A stretch of DNA of 64,000 nt from Agrobacterium tumefaciens_K (GCF_031801495.1 NZ_JAOEGC010000002.1:248001-312000), one strand, 5' to 3'. Numbered from the stretch's first letter, positions 35,739 through 45,226 are shown. The notes: generated by a model from the sequence alone, not told the origin. Made by a program: numbers and translations.

Positions 35739-36515
35739 TCAGAGCTTCCAGCCGGAATGCAGGGCGGCAATGCCGCCGGTATAATTGGTGTAGGTGACGC
35801 GGGAGAAGCCGGCGGTACGGATCATCGTCGCGAAATCTTCTTGATTGGGGAACTTGCGGATCGATTCCACCAGATACTGGTAGGGCTCCGCGTCGCCGGT
35901 AATCATCTTGCCGAACTGCGGTATGGCATTGAACGACCATGCGTCGTAAACGCGGTCGAGAAGCGGCATTTCGACTTCGGAAAATTCGAGCACAAGCAGG
36001 CGTCCGCCACGCTTCAGCACGCGGTGGGCTTCCTTCAGCGCGACATCGATGCGCGGCACGTTGCGGATGCCGAAGGCGACCGTATAGGCGTCGAAGCTGT
36101 TCGCCTCGAAGGGAAGCTCCTCGGCGTTGGCCTCCACGAAAGTCAGGTTGTCGGAGAGCTTCTTTTTGGCGGCGCGTTCTTCCCCGACGGCCAGCATTGA
36201 GCCGTTGATGTCGAGGACCGTGGAATGGGCCAGCCGGTTGGAGGCTTCGATGATGCGGAATGCGATGTCGCCCGTGCCGCCCGCGACGTCGAGCGTTCTG
36301 TAGGACGCATCCTTGCGCGGGTTGAGTGCCGCGATCATGGCGTCTTTCCAGAGCCGGTGCATGCCCGCCGACATAACGTCGTTCATGATGTCGTAGCGCT
36401 TGGCGACCTTATGGAAAACCTCGTTGACCAGTCCCTGCTTCGTGCCTTCGTCCACCTTGTGGAAGCCATAGGAAGTTTCCATGCCGCCTTCGGCAGTTGT
36501 GCGGGCGTCGGTCAT
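35739..36515 (-). CDS. ubiE: Ubiquinone/menaquinone C-methyltransferase UbiE
   Basis: 258 residues. A SAM-dependent methyltransferase of quinone biosynthesis. Motif I DVAGGTGDIAFRI, the YDIMNDVMSAGMHRLWK signature, post-I region VLDINGSML, and NVPRIDVALKEAHRVLKRGG are all as in the family. It is the first gene of the ubiE-ubiB operon, divergent from mutM. Confidence 0.96.
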   Translation of the reverse strand: MTDARTTAEGGMETSYGFHKVDEGTKQGLVNEVFHKVAKRYDIMNDVMSAGMHRLWKDAMIAALNPRKDASYRTLDVAGGTGDIAFRIIEASNRLAHSTVLDINGSMLAVGEERAAKKKLSDNLTFVEANAEELPFEANSFDAYTVAFGIRNVPRIDVALKEAHRVLKRGGRLLVLEFSEVEMPLLDRVYDAWSFNAIPQFGKMITGDAEPYQYLVESIRKFPNQEDFATMIRTAGFSRVTYTNYTGGIAALHSGWKL

Positions 36516-36658
36516 CGTCGGTCTCCGTATTTATTGCGCTGCGGACCATAGCGGAAACGCCATGGCAGCGCTATCTGTTGCGGCATCAATTGACCGCGAC
36601 GTTTTGCACGCGATCTATAGACCACTTGGTCCTAACGATAAACACCCGGATACGCCAG

Positions 36659-37555
36659 ATGCCAGAATTGCCTGAAGTCGAAACGGTCAGACGTGGCCTG
36701 ATCTCTGCCATGGAAGGCGCAACGATCCGCAAGGTCCATCTCGGCCGGCCGGACTTGCGTTTTCCTTTTCCGGAAGACTTCGTTTCCCTGATCGAAGGCA
36801 AGGCGATCGTGTCCTTGGGACGCAGGGCGAAATACCTGCTGATCGAACTTGAGGACGGGCTGACGATCATCTGCCATCTCGGCATGTCGGGATCGTTCCG
36901 CGTGGAGACGGATCAGCAGGATGGTACAAAGACGCCAGGCGACTTCCATCATGCCCGCTCCAAGGATGGCAAGCACGATCACGTCATCTTCTATATTGAG
37001 GGCGCGCAAGGCCGCGTCTCGGTCATCTATAATGATCCGCGCCGGTTCGGCTTCATGCATCTGGTCGAGCGCAGCAGGATGGACCTCTATCCGGCTTTTG
37101 CGGGGCTTGGCCCGGAGCCGACCGGCAATGCGCTGGGCGCGGATTATCTGGCTTCGAGATTTGCGGGGAAAAGCCAGCCGTTGAAGACCACTCTGCTCGA
37201 CCAGAAGGTCATTGCGGGTCTGGGCAATATCTATGTCTGCGAGGCATTGTGGCGTGCAAATCTGTCGCCGTTGCGTGCTTCGGGAACGCTGGTGACCAAA
37301 ACCGGCAAGCCGAACGCGCAGCTTGTCGGGCTGACGGAAAAGATCCGCGACGTGATCGCCGATGCCATCGCCGCTGGTGGCTCGTCGCTGAAAGATCATA
37401 TCCAGACGGACGGCACGCTCGGTTATTTCCAGCATTCCTTTTCCGTCTACGACAGGCAGGGCCAGCCTTGCCGCACTCCGGACTGTGGGGGTACGGTTGA
37501 ACGGATCGTGCAGGCGGGGCGTTCGACCTTTTATTGTGCTGCCTGCCAGAAGTAG
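36659..37555 (+). CDS. mutM: Formamidopyrimidine-DNA glycosylase
   Basis: 298 residues from ATG 36659 (MPELPEVETV), where Pro 2 is the catalytic N terminus and must be exposed, which settles the start. It excises 8-oxoguanine and FapyG and cleaves the abasic site. It shows the IICHLGMSG region, the helix-two-turn-helix DQKVIAGLGNIYVCEALW and the C-terminal zinc finger CRTPDCGG...CAAC. Length is slightly above average because of an insertion near residue 100. Confidence 0.96.
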   Translation: MPELPEVETVRRGLISAMEGATIRKVHLGRPDLRFPFPEDFVSLIEGKAIVSLGRRAKYLLIELEDGLTIICHLGMSGSFRVETDQQDGTKTPGDFHHARSKDGKHDHVIFYIEGAQGRVSVIYNDPRRFGFMHLVERSRMDLYPAFAGLGPEPTGNALGADYLASRFAGKSQPLKTTLLDQKVIAGLGNIYVCEALWRANLSPLRASGTLVTKTGKPNAQLVGLTEKIRDVIADAIAAGGSSLKDHIQTDGTLGYFQHSFSVYDRQGQPCRTPDCGGTVERIVQAGRSTFYCAACQK

Positions 37556-37589
37556 CTGTGCAACATGTAACGGAGAAGGGAAAGCCGTC

Positions 37590-38363
37590 GTGGACTACGA
37601 AACGATACAGGTTGAAAAACGTGACGAGGTTGGCGTCATCACGCTCAATCGTCCAAAGGCGCTGAATGCTCTCAATTCCGTTTTGCTGAAGGAACTGCGG
37701 CACATACTGGCGTCCTTTTCTGCTGATGATTCCATTGGTGCCATCGTCATCACCGGCTCTGAAAAGGCTTTCGCCGCCGGGGCCGACATCAAGGAGATGC
37801 AGTCGCTGGATTTCGTGGATGCCTATGTCGGCGATTTTCTCGGTGGCTGGGACGATGTGGCGGCAACCCGCAAGCCGGTGATCGCCGCCGTTTCCGGTTT
37901 CGCACTCGGCGGCGGATGTGAGCTGGCGATGATGTGCGATTTCATCATTGCCTCTGAGACGGCGAAGTTCGGCCAGCCGGAAATCACGCTGGGCATCATT
38001 CCTGGCATGGGCGGCTCTCAGAGGCTCACCAGAGCGGTTGGTAAGGCCAAGGCGATGGATCTGGTCCTGACTGGCCGCATGATGGACGCCGCAGAGGCTG
38101 AGCGCGCGGGGCTGGTGGCGCGGATCGTGCCGGTAGCCAGTCTCCTGGAAGAGGCGATCGAGGCCGCGGCACGCATTGCGTCACTGTCGCGTGCTTCGGT
38201 CATCATGGCCAAGGAAAGCGTCAATCGTTCCTTCGAGATGCCGCTTGCGGAAGGGCTCAGATTCGAGCGTCGCCTGTTCCAGTCCCTGTTCGCCACGCAG
38301 GACCAGAAGGAGGGCATGGCGGCCTTCGTGGAAAAGCGCAAACCCGCGTTCCGGAATCGCTAA
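37590..38363 (+). CDS. Enoyl-CoA hydratase/isomerase-family protein
   Basis: 257 residues from GTG 37590, with GGAGAAGGGA 9 nt upstream, 34 bp after mutM. Crotonase fold: LNRPKALNALN start, the AAGADIKEM oxyanion-hole segment, GGGCELAMMCDF, and GQPEITLGIIPGMGGSQRL with the second catalytic Glu. It hydrates trans-enoyl-CoA in fatty-acid oxidation; substrate length is not visible. It is probably co-transcribed with mutM. Confidence 0.92.
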   Translation: MDYETIQVEKRDEVGVITLNRPKALNALNSVLLKELRHILASFSADDSIGAIVITGSEKAFAAGADIKEMQSLDFVDAYVGDFLGGWDDVAATRKPVIAAVSGFALGGGCELAMMCDFIIASETAKFGQPEITLGIIPGMGGSQRLTRAVGKAKAMDLVLTGRMMDAAEAERAGLVARIVPVASLLEEAIEAAARIASLSRASVIMAKESVNRSFEMPLAEGLRFERRLFQSLFATQDQKEGMAAFVEKRKPAFRNR

Positions 38364-38558
38364 GGATTCGGAATAACGGCGTTTTTGCTGAAAATGCGCG
38401 TTGACGGGCGTCTGCTTTAACGGTATATGCCCGCCCACGGTTACGGAAAGCCATCCGGCTTGTCCGAAATTACTCCCGCATTCTTGGGTTACGTGAGGTC
38501 GTGGAACGACCCGATCCTGTGGTTGCGGAATTTGGTTCGAATTCGAAGAGAGGCATAC

Positions 38559-38825
38559 ATGGCCAATACAACTTCGGCGAAAAAGGCGACCCGCAAGATC
38601 GCTCGCCGTACCGCAGTCAACAAGGCTCGCCGTTCGCGCGTTCGCGGCTTCATCCGCAAGGTTGAAGAAGCCATCGCAACTGGCGATCTGGCAGTAGCCA
38701 CCGAAGCTCTGAAGGCTGCACAGCCGGAAATCCAGCGTGCCGCTACCAAGGGCGTTCTGCACGGCAACACGGCTTCCCGCAAGGTGTCTCGCCTGGCGCA
38801 GCGTGTTAAGGCACTTTCCGCCTAA
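38559..38825 (+). CDS. rpsT: 30S ribosomal protein S20
   Basis: 88 residues from ATG 38559 (MANTTSAKKATRKI). It is strongly basic and all-helical, with the conserved KARRSRVRGFIRKVEEAI stretch. It binds 16S rRNA early in 30S assembly. A single gene between an enoyl-CoA hydratase gene and the dnaA upstream region, with a 195-bp leader and its own terminator. Confidence 0.97.
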   Translation: MANTTSAKKATRKIARRTAVNKARRSRVRGFIRKVEEAIATGDLAVATEALKAAQPEIQRAATKGVLHGNTASRKVSRLAQRVKALSA

Positions 38826-38854
38826 TCCGGCTAATCACAATTTACTATAAAAAA

Positions 38855-38879
38855 AGCCTGGCCTTTGGCCGGGCTTTTT
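38855..38879 (+). terminator. Intrinsic terminator of rpsT
   Basis: AGCCTGGCC (38855-38863) and GGCCGGGCT (38867-38875) form a 9-bp stem with a TTT loop, followed by a T-run to 38879. It lies 30 nt after the rpsT stop. Confidence 0.9.
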
Positions 38880-38880
38880 G

Positions 38881-39592
38881 TGATTCTAACCGTACGTTAA
38901 TCTTTTCTACGGTAGCGTGACAATAGCATGTCAGGCGGACGACACAAAAAATTATTTAAAATCAATGGCTTGCTGGAGGTTACTTTTAAAGTGGGAGGCT
39001 TTCTTTACGGAAGTCGCGACAAGTTTCGAGTCAAGATAATTTTTATTTTTCTGCCAAAATCGTCTCGCGGAAAACGTGAAATTTGAATCTCATTGATTCA
39101 TAAGAGATTCTGCTTCGGGCCCTTCCCGTGATGCAAAACGGCATTCCTGAGTCAATGGCCGTTGTTCGTTTTTGCAGAAAAAACGCCATTGATCTCTGCT
39201 ATCGATCCTGCCTAAATGCATTTCAACAAGGGGTGCGGATCTCAGTCCACAGATTATCTCGATGATCGTATCGGCGATATTCACCTTGTTGCGGGCGGAT
39301 CTTTCGGGATCCGTTTTCTCAGTTCATGGAGCTATTTGCGCCGTTCCGGTCTCGGAGCGGACGGATAGTCTTTGTCTGAAGAAATGCATGCTCAGGTTGC
39401 AACGGAAGGAGTGTTGTAGCGTATCGCAGGCCTCTCCATGATGAAGAGGGAAATGGGATAACCGGCTCGCGAACGAGTGGAGCCTTGGACAGTTCTTGCG
39501 AGGGGAATGTCAAAGGCGAGAATAGAACGAGGGGGATCCCTGACGATGATTTTTATCGTCAGGCTATGATTGGCAATTTGAAAGGCGGCAAT
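38881..39592 (+). promoter_or_regulatory. dnaA upstream region with a cluster of GANTC sites
   Basis: About 710 nt without a gene. Five GANTC sites, targets of the cell-cycle methyltransferase CcrM, lie within 126 nt: 39028, 39085, 39095, 39106 and 39149. GANTC sites in the dnaA promoter are known to control dnaA expression in Caulobacter; a similar role here is inferred. The stretch is AT-rich in its left half. I saw no convincing 9-mer DnaA boxes. Confidence 0.6.
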
Positions 39593-41155
39593 ATGCAATT
39601 GAATTTGGCGATGGGTGCGGTGACGGACGGGGACCGTGCACCAAAGGCATCCGATGCAGCTTGCTCTGACGCGGCAGGGGACAAATCGACAATGAAGCAC
39701 GATGCGCTGTTTGAACGTTTTAGCGCGCGGCTCAAGGCACAGGTCGGTCCCGAGGTCTACGCAAGCTGGTTTGCAAGACTTAAACTCCATTCCGTTTCCA
39801 AAAGCGTCGTCCGCTTTACCGTTCCAACGACCTTTCTGAAGTCGTGGATCAACAACCGTTATATGGACCTCATCACCAACCTCGTGCAGAGCGAGGATCC
39901 GGACGTTCTCAAGGTGGAAATCCTGGTTCGTTCGGCCAGCCGTCCGGTGCGTCCCGCGCAAGTGGAAGAGCGTATCCAGCCGATACAGGACATGGGTGTG
40001 GTTCAGCGCAACAAGCCGGCCATGCCGCAGCAGCCCGCAGTCACGCCGTCTCTTCAGTCGGCCACCGCGCAGCCTGCCGTACGTCAGGGAGCTTCCGGCC
40101 CGTTGTTTGGCTCTCCGCTCGACACGCGCTTCACCTTTGACACCTTTGTTGAAGGCTCTTCAAACCGTGTTGCCTTGGCGGCGGCCAAGACGATCGCGGA
40201 AGCCGGTGCCGGTGCAGTGCGCTTCAACCCGCTGTTCATTCATGCGGGCGTCGGCCTCGGCAAGACGCACCTCTTGCAGGCGATCGCCAATGCGGCGATA
40301 GACAGCCCGCGCAATCCGCGCGTCGTTTATCTCACGGCCGAATATTTCATGTGGCGTTTCGCAACCGCGATCCGCGACAATGATGCATTGACGCTCAAGG
40401 ATACGCTGCGCAACATCGATCTGCTGGTCATCGACGACATGCAGTTCCTGCAGGGCAAGATGATCCAGCATGAATTCTGCCATCTGCTGAACATGCTGCT
40501 GGATAGTGCCAAACAGGTCGTCGTTGCTGCCGACCGCGCTCCATGGGAGCTGGAATCGCTTGATCCGCGTGTGCGTTCGCGTCTTCAGGGTGGCATGGCC
40601 ATCGAAATCGAAGGCCCGGATTACGATATGCGCTACGAAATGCTGAACCGTCGTGTCGGTTCGGCACGGCAGGATGACCCGTCCTTCGATATTTCGGACG
40701 ATATTCTGACGCATGTTGCCAAGAGCGTGACGGCGAGCGGCCGTGAGCTGGAAGGTGCTTTCAACCAGTTGATGTTCCGTCGCTCTTTCGAGCCGAACCT
40801 CTCGGTTGATCGTGTCGATGAACTGCTTTCGCATCTCGTTGGAACGGGCGAGGCAAAGCGTGTCCGTATCGAAGACATCCAGCGTATCGTCGCCAAGCAT
40901 TATAACGTGTCGCGTCAGGAGCTTGTCTCCAACCGTCGCACCCGCGTCATCGTCAAGCCGCGCCAGATCGCCATGTATCTGGCGAAAATGCTGACGCCGC
41001 GCTCTTTCCCGGAGATCGGCCGCCGGTTCGGCGGGCGTGACCACACGACGGTTCTGCACGCCGTCCGCAAGATCGAGGAGCTGATTTCGGGCGACACCAA
41101 ACTCGGTCATGAGGTCGAGTTGCTGAAACGTTTGATCAACGAAAACAACGCATGA
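39593..41155 (+). CDS. dnaA: Chromosomal replication initiator DnaA
   Basis: 520 residues from ATG 39593, preceded by AAAGGCGG. Other in-frame starts lie at 39566 and 39692, the last beginning directly at domain I. Domain I (MKHDALFERFSARLK), linker II rich in Gln/Pro/Ala, AAA+ domain III with Walker A AGVGLGKTH, LLVIDDMQFLQGK and the ADRAPWELESL sensor, and domain IV with the DnaA signature GGRDHTTVLHAV are complete. It opens the replication origin. It is a single gene ending in a strong terminator. Confidence 0.96.
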   Translation: MQLNLAMGAVTDGDRAPKASDAACSDAAGDKSTMKHDALFERFSARLKAQVGPEVYASWFARLKLHSVSKSVVRFTVPTTFLKSWINNRYMDLITNLVQSEDPDVLKVEILVRSASRPVRPAQVEERIQPIQDMGVVQRNKPAMPQQPAVTPSLQSATAQPAVRQGASGPLFGSPLDTRFTFDTFVEGSSNRVALAAAKTIAEAGAGAVRFNPLFIHAGVGLGKTHLLQAIANAAIDSPRNPRVVYLTAEYFMWRFATAIRDNDALTLKDTLRNIDLLVIDDMQFLQGKMIQHEFCHLLNMLLDSAKQVVVAADRAPWELESLDPRVRSRLQGGMAIEIEGPDYDMRYEMLNRRVGSARQDDPSFDISDDILTHVAKSVTASGRELEGAFNQLMFRRSFEPNLSVDRVDELLSHLVGTGEAKRVRIEDIQRIVAKHYNVSRQELVSNRRTRVIVKPRQIAMYLAKMLTPRSFPEIGRRFGGRDHTTVLHAVRKIEELISGDTKLGHEVELLKRLINENNA

Positions 41156-41183
41156 AAAAAGCGGCCTTCGGGCCGCTTTTTTT
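41156..41183 (+). terminator. Intrinsic terminator of dnaA
   Basis: A stem of GCGGCC (41161-41166) and GGCCGC (41171-41176) with a TTCG loop, flanked by five A before and seven T after, begins just past the dnaA stop. The A/T flanks extend the stem and make it work in both directions. Confidence 0.92.
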
Positions 41184-41314
41184 GTTTTCTGCCTGAGAAT
41201 TCAAAGGCTGTTCAGTGCGCTCGCCGAAAAGCGGGTCTACGTGCTGAACAGAAATGGACAGGGTCTGACAAGTTTGGAGCGTTTCTGATGCGTCCGATGA
41301 GGATGCACAGAACG

Positions 41315-42514
41315 TTAGCAGGCGAGATCGGCGACCACTGCGTCGAGAATGAGCATGCCTGCCGGCGTGCAGCGCAGCCGCGAATTTCCGAGCCGCTCGA
41401 CAAAGCCGTGTTTCAGAAGGAAGTCTTCCTTTTCAGGATCGAGATCGCGCCCGGAAAGCATGCTCCACCGCGCCAGATCGACGCCTTCCCGCAAACGCAG
41501 ACCCATCAGCAGCAGTTCGTCGGACTGCTCGTCCACGCCCAGAAGCTCCTGATCGATCATGCCGTGGCCGTCTCGCTCGACGGCTTCAAGCCAGGTTTCC
41601 GGGTGACGTTCGGTTGCCGTGGCGAGCTTGGATGCCCCCTTGGTCAGACGGCCGTGCGCGCCTGGCCCGATACCGGCATAATCGCCGTAACGCCAGTAGG
41701 TAAGGTTATGGCGGCTTTCCGCACCCGGACGGGCGTGGTTCGATACCTCGTAGGCCGGCATGCCATAACGTTCGGTGATTTCCTGCGTTGCCTCATAGAG
41801 AACGGCGGAATGCTCCCCGTCTGGGACAATGAGTTTGCCCGCCTTGTGCAGTCCGTAGAAAGGCGTGCCTTCCTCAATCGTCAGCTGGTAGAGCGACAGA
41901 TGATCGACGGCATAGGACACAGCTTCCTTGAGTTCCGCGTCCCATTCCTCGACCGTCTGGTTCGGGCGGGCATAGATGAGGTCGAAGGACATACGTGGAA
42001 AAATCTCGCGCGCAAGCCGGATTGCTTTCAGCGCATCGGCGACATCGTGCAGTCGGCCGAGGAATTTCAGGTCACGATCGTTGAGAGCCTGAACCCCGAG
42101 CGACACCCGGTTCACTCCCGCCGCCCGGTAACCGCGAAAACGTTCCGCCTCGACACTGGAAGGGTTGGCTTCCATGGTGATCTCGATACCGTCAGGCACA
42201 TGCCAGAATTTCGCGATGCCATCGAGAAGGGCGCCAACCGTCTGCGGATTCATCAACGATGGCGTACCGCCACCCATGAAGACGCTGGTAACGACGCGCG
42301 GGCCACTGATGGCACGCATGCGCTCCATTTCTTTCAGAAAAGCGGCAGTGAAGCGGTCCTGATCCACCGGCTTGTGGCGGACGTGGCTGTTGAAGTCGCA
42401 ATAAGGACACTTGGCCGCACAGAACGGCCAATGCAGGTAGATACCGAAACCTGGATCGCCCGTATCCGGCAGAAGCGACGCGCCGGGGGCAGAAATCTGA
42501 TGCTCCCCGATCAT
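41315..42514 (-). CDS. hemW: HemW, radical SAM heme chaperone-type protein
   Basis: 399 residues from ATG 42514, with GGAGG 10 nt upstream, 5 nt after the rdgB stop. A GTG at 42535 would overlap rdgB. The radical SAM motif CAAKCPYCDFNSH has the three cluster cysteines, followed by FMGGGTPSLM and the EANPSSVE segment. HemW lacks the extra N-terminal features of true coproporphyrinogen dehydrogenase HemN and acts in heme insertion. It is coupled to rdgB. Confidence 0.92.
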   Translation of the reverse strand: MIGEHQISAPGASLLPDTGDPGFGIYLHWPFCAAKCPYCDFNSHVRHKPVDQDRFTAAFLKEMERMRAISGPRVVTSVFMGGGTPSLMNPQTVGALLDGIAKFWHVPDGIEITMEANPSSVEAERFRGYRAAGVNRVSLGVQALNDRDLKFLGRLHDVADALKAIRLAREIFPRMSFDLIYARPNQTVEEWDAELKEAVSYAVDHLSLYQLTIEEGTPFYGLHKAGKLIVPDGEHSAVLYEATQEITERYGMPAYEVSNHARPGAESRHNLTYWRYGDYAGIGPGAHGRLTKGASKLATATERHPETWLEAVERDGHGMIDQELLGVDEQSDELLLMGLRLREGVDLARWSMLSGRDLDPEKEDFLLKHGFVERLGNSRLRCTPAGMLILDAVVADLAC

Positions 42515-42519
42515 CGGGT

Positions 42520-43164
42520 TCACGCCTCCAGGCACGTTTCAACGAATTTCTTGAAGGCGCGGGCGCGGTGGGAGAGGGCGAAGTCGTCGCCCGGCTTCCA
42601 GCCATGTTTTTCGTCCGCCGTCATTTCACCGAATGTAGCCTCATAGCCCTGCGGCTGGAAGATCGGGTCGTAACCGAAACCGCTCGTTCCTCGCGGTGGC
42701 CAGGCGACAGTGCCTTCCACTTCGCCGCGGAAATATTCAAGATGACCATCCGGCCAGGCAAGGCAAAGCACGCTGACGAAGCGGCAGGTGCGATCCGCCG
42801 GATCAGCCGCCTGGCGTTCGGCAAGCGCGTCTTCGACCTTCTGCATCGCCATATGAAAATCGCGGCTGCCGTCAGCTGTTTCTGCCCAGTTGGCGGTATA
42901 GACACCCGGTGCGCCATCAAGCGCGTCGATCACCAGGCCGGAATCGTCGGAAAGCGCAGGCAGACCCGACGCCTTGGCCGAGGCAAGCGCCTTTATGGCT
43001 GCATTTTCCTCGAAGGTCGTACCCGTCTCGTCCGGCTCGGCGAAATTCAGTTCAGCCGCAGACTTTGCCGAAAAGCCGAAAGGTCCGATGAGATCGGCGA
43101 TTTCCGCAATCTTGCCTTTGTTGTGGCTGGCGACGACGATCGTACGGGTGTCGAGCTTTCGCAT
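42520..43164 (-). CDS. rdgB: Non-canonical purine NTP pyrophosphatase RdgB/HAM1
   Basis: 214 residues. It hydrolyses dITP, XTP and similar to monophosphates to keep them out of DNA. The N-terminal SHNKGKIAEI, the FEENAAIKA motif, the DDSGL site and SHRARAF near the C terminus are conserved. Length is normal. It begins the rdgB-hemW pair, downstream of rph on the same strand. Confidence 0.95.
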   Translation of the reverse strand: MRKLDTRTIVVASHNKGKIAEIADLIGPFGFSAKSAAELNFAEPDETGTTFEENAAIKALASAKASGLPALSDDSGLVIDALDGAPGVYTANWAETADGSRDFHMAMQKVEDALAERQAADPADRTCRFVSVLCLAWPDGHLEYFRGEVEGTVAWPPRGTSGFGYDPIFQPQGYEATFGEMTADEKHGWKPGDDFALSHRARAFKKFVETCLEA

Positions 43165-43184
43165 GGTGTATCCCTATCGGCTTA

Positions 43185-43282
43185 GAGCGTCGTGCGTCTT
43201 TTGTGACGCACATAGACGCTCCAATTTCTTCAATTACGCATCGTGTTGCCCGAAAATCCTATTCGATTTTCGGGTCGATGCG
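43185..43282. repeat. Double palindrome between rph and rdgB
   Basis: Two hairpins. The first pairs GAGCGTC (43185-43191) with GACGCTC (43215-43221), with a further GTGCGTC/GACGCAC stem inside. The second has CCCGAAAATC (43249-43258) against GATTTTCGGG (43265-43274), extended by CGCATCG (43237-43243) and CGATGCG (43276-43282). Palindromes of this kind are scattered through rhizobial genomes between genes, from memory. The second hairpin begins next to the rph stop and may end or protect that transcript. Confidence 0.75.
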
Positions 43283-43999
43283 CTAGGCAATTGCCTGCTT
43301 CTGCAAGGCGACGAGTTCGGCGCATCCGGTCTTGGCAAGGCCGAGAAGCGTCAGGAATTCTTCTTCGCTGAAAGGTGTGCCTTCCGCTGTCCCCTGAATT
43401 TCCACGATGCCGCCCGCACCGGTGATCACGAAGTTGGCGTCCGTTTCCGCAGACGAGTCCTCGAGATAGTCGAGATCGATGACCGGTTGGTTGGCGAAGA
43501 TGCCGCATGAGATCGCTGCGACGTGATCCTTCAGCACCTTGTCGGCCTTGATCATGTTGCGGCTTTCCATCCACTTCAGGCAGTCATGGAGAGCAATCCA
43601 TGCGCCGGTGATCGAGGCCGTGCGTGTGCCGCCGTCCGCCTGGATGACATCGCAGTCGATGCTGATCTGGCGCTCGCCGAGAGCCTGAAGGTCGACCACG
43701 GCGCGGAGCGAACGCCCGATCAGGCGCTGGATCTCCTGGGTGCGGCCACCCTGTTTGCCGCTCGCCGCTTCACGTTTCATACGGTCATGCGTGGAGCGCG
43801 GCAGCATGCCATATTCGGCCGTAACCCAGCCCTTGCCGCTGTTGCGCAGCCACGGCGGCGTCTTTTCTTCAAGGCTCGCCGTTACCAACACATGCGTATC
43901 ACCGAATTTGACAAGACAGGAGCCTTCCGCATGTTTCGAGAAGTTACGCTCGAAGGAAACCTTGCGCATCTGGTCGGTTTTTCTGCCTGAGGGCCGCAT
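43283..43999 (-). CDS. rph: Ribonuclease PH
   Basis: 238 residues from ATG 43999 (MRPSGRKTDQMR), four residues after an alternative start. A phosphate-dependent 3'-5' exonuclease trimming tRNA 3' ends. It has the phosphate-binding GRSLRAVVDLQALGER and the CDVIQADGGTRTASITGA core. Divergent from hrcA, with 135 bp between starts. Confidence 0.95.
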   Translation of the reverse strand: MRPSGRKTDQMRKVSFERNFSKHAEGSCLVKFGDTHVLVTASLEEKTPPWLRNSGKGWVTAEYGMLPRSTHDRMKREAASGKQGGRTQEIQRLIGRSLRAVVDLQALGERQISIDCDVIQADGGTRTASITGAWIALHDCLKWMESRNMIKADKVLKDHVAAISCGIFANQPVIDLDYLEDSSAETDANFVITGAGGIVEIQGTAEGTPFSEEEFLTLLGLAKTGCAELVALQKQAIA

Positions 44000-44134
44000 C
44001 TCGTCACTCTCCATGTTCGTTTCAGCCTTCTAAGGCGCGGCCAAGCCTTTTGCAAAGCCAATTTCCGTTTTGCCGCGGCGGTGCAACGCATTATATTGTG
44101 GTCAGATAGGTCAAGACGACAAAGAACGGGCAAA

Positions 44135-45226
44135 ATGGGTTTATCAGCGCCGCTTTCCAGAGATCAGGCATCTTTGCTGGACGAACGCTCGCGGGAGATA
44201 TTCCGGCGGATCGTGGAAGGTTATCTCGATACGGGTGAGCCTTTGGGGTCACGCAGCCTTTCCCGGTTGTTGCCGATGTCCCTGTCGCCGGCTTCCGTGC
44301 GGAATGTGATGAGCGATCTCGAGGAGCTCGGCCTCATCTATTCCCCGCATATCAGTGCCGGACGTCTGCCGACGCAGACGGGCCTGCGCTTCTTTGTCGA
44401 TGCCTTCATGCAGGTTGGCGACCTTCCGGAAGATCAGCGCGCCAGCATCGACCGGCAGATCGGTCCGCTTTCAGGGCAGGAGCAGCCGCTGGACGGATTG
44501 CTGACGGAAGCGAGCCGGATGCTGTCCGGCATGTCACGCGGAGCCGGACTTGTGCTGACAGCCAAGAATGACGTCGTCCTCAAGCATGTCGAGTTCATCC
44601 GGCTTGAGCCGACCAAGGCGCTCGCCGTTCTGGTTGGCGATCACAATCAGGTCGAAAATCGCATCATCGAGCTGCCTGCGGGGATTTCTTCTTCGCAGCT
44701 GACGGAAGCCGCGAATTTCATCAATGCTCATCTCGGTGGGCAGACATTGCAGGAACTGCGAAACCAGTTCCAGACATACAGGGCGGAGCTGCAGTCGGAA
44801 CTCGGCGTGCTGGCTCAGGATCTTGTCGAGCGGGGGCTGGCGATCTGGGCTGGAGACAACGAGGACGGCAAGCTTGGTCGCCTGATCGTGCGTGGTCGCT
44901 CGAACCTCCTGGAGGGAGTGGCTGGCGAAGAAGACATCGATCGCGTTCGCATGCTGTTCGATGATCTGGAGCGCAAGGAAAATCTCATCGAGATTCTCAA
45001 TCTTGCCGAGAGCGGTTCTGGCGTGCGGATTTTCATCGGATCGGAAAACAAGCTGTTTTCACTCTCCGGTTCCTCGCTGATCGTTGCGCCTTATCGTGAC
45101 GAGGAAAACCGCGTCGTAGGTGCGGTTGGGGTGATCGGGCCGACGAGGCTCAATTATGCCCGTATCGTTCCAATGGTGGACTACACGGCGCAGATCATGG
45201 CGCGCCTCTCCCGAAAAAGCAGATAG
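44135..45226 (+). CDS. hrcA: Heat-inducible transcription repressor HrcA
   Basis: 363 residues from ATG 44135. N-terminal winged HTH (SRSLSRLLPMSLSPASVRNVMSDLEELGL), a central GAF-like region, and a C-terminal VVGAVGVIGPTRLNYARIVPMVDY that is diagnostic. HrcA represses groE-type genes at CIRCE elements; I see no CIRCE near its own start. It is followed 120 bp later by grpE on the same strand. Confidence 0.95.
   Translation: MGLSAPLSRDQASLLDERSREIFRRIVEGYLDTGEPLGSRSLSRLLPMSLSPASVRNVMSDLEELGLIYSPHISAGRLPTQTGLRFFVDAFMQVGDLPEDQRASIDRQIGPLSGQEQPLDGLLTEASRMLSGMSRGAGLVLTAKNDVVLKHVEFIRLEPTKALAVLVGDHNQVENRIIELPAGISSSQLTEAANFINAHLGGQTLQELRNQFQTYRAELQSELGVLAQDLVERGLAIWAGDNEDGKLGRLIVRGRSNLLEGVAGEEDIDRVRMLFDDLERKENLIEILNLAESGSGVRIFIGSENKLFSLSGSSLIVAPYRDEENRVVGAVGVIGPTRLNYARIVPMVDYTAQIMARLSRKSR

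Noticed and set aside
38881..39592. Chromosomal origin next to dnaA
   Set aside because: No cluster of DnaA 9-mers is visible, and in Rhizobiales the origin is usually elsewhere, near hemE. I treat the stretch as regulatory only.
44015..44134. CIRCE element upstream of hrcA
   Set aside because: I looked for TTAGCACTC-N9-GAGTGCTAA and saw nothing similar in the rph-hrcA spacer.
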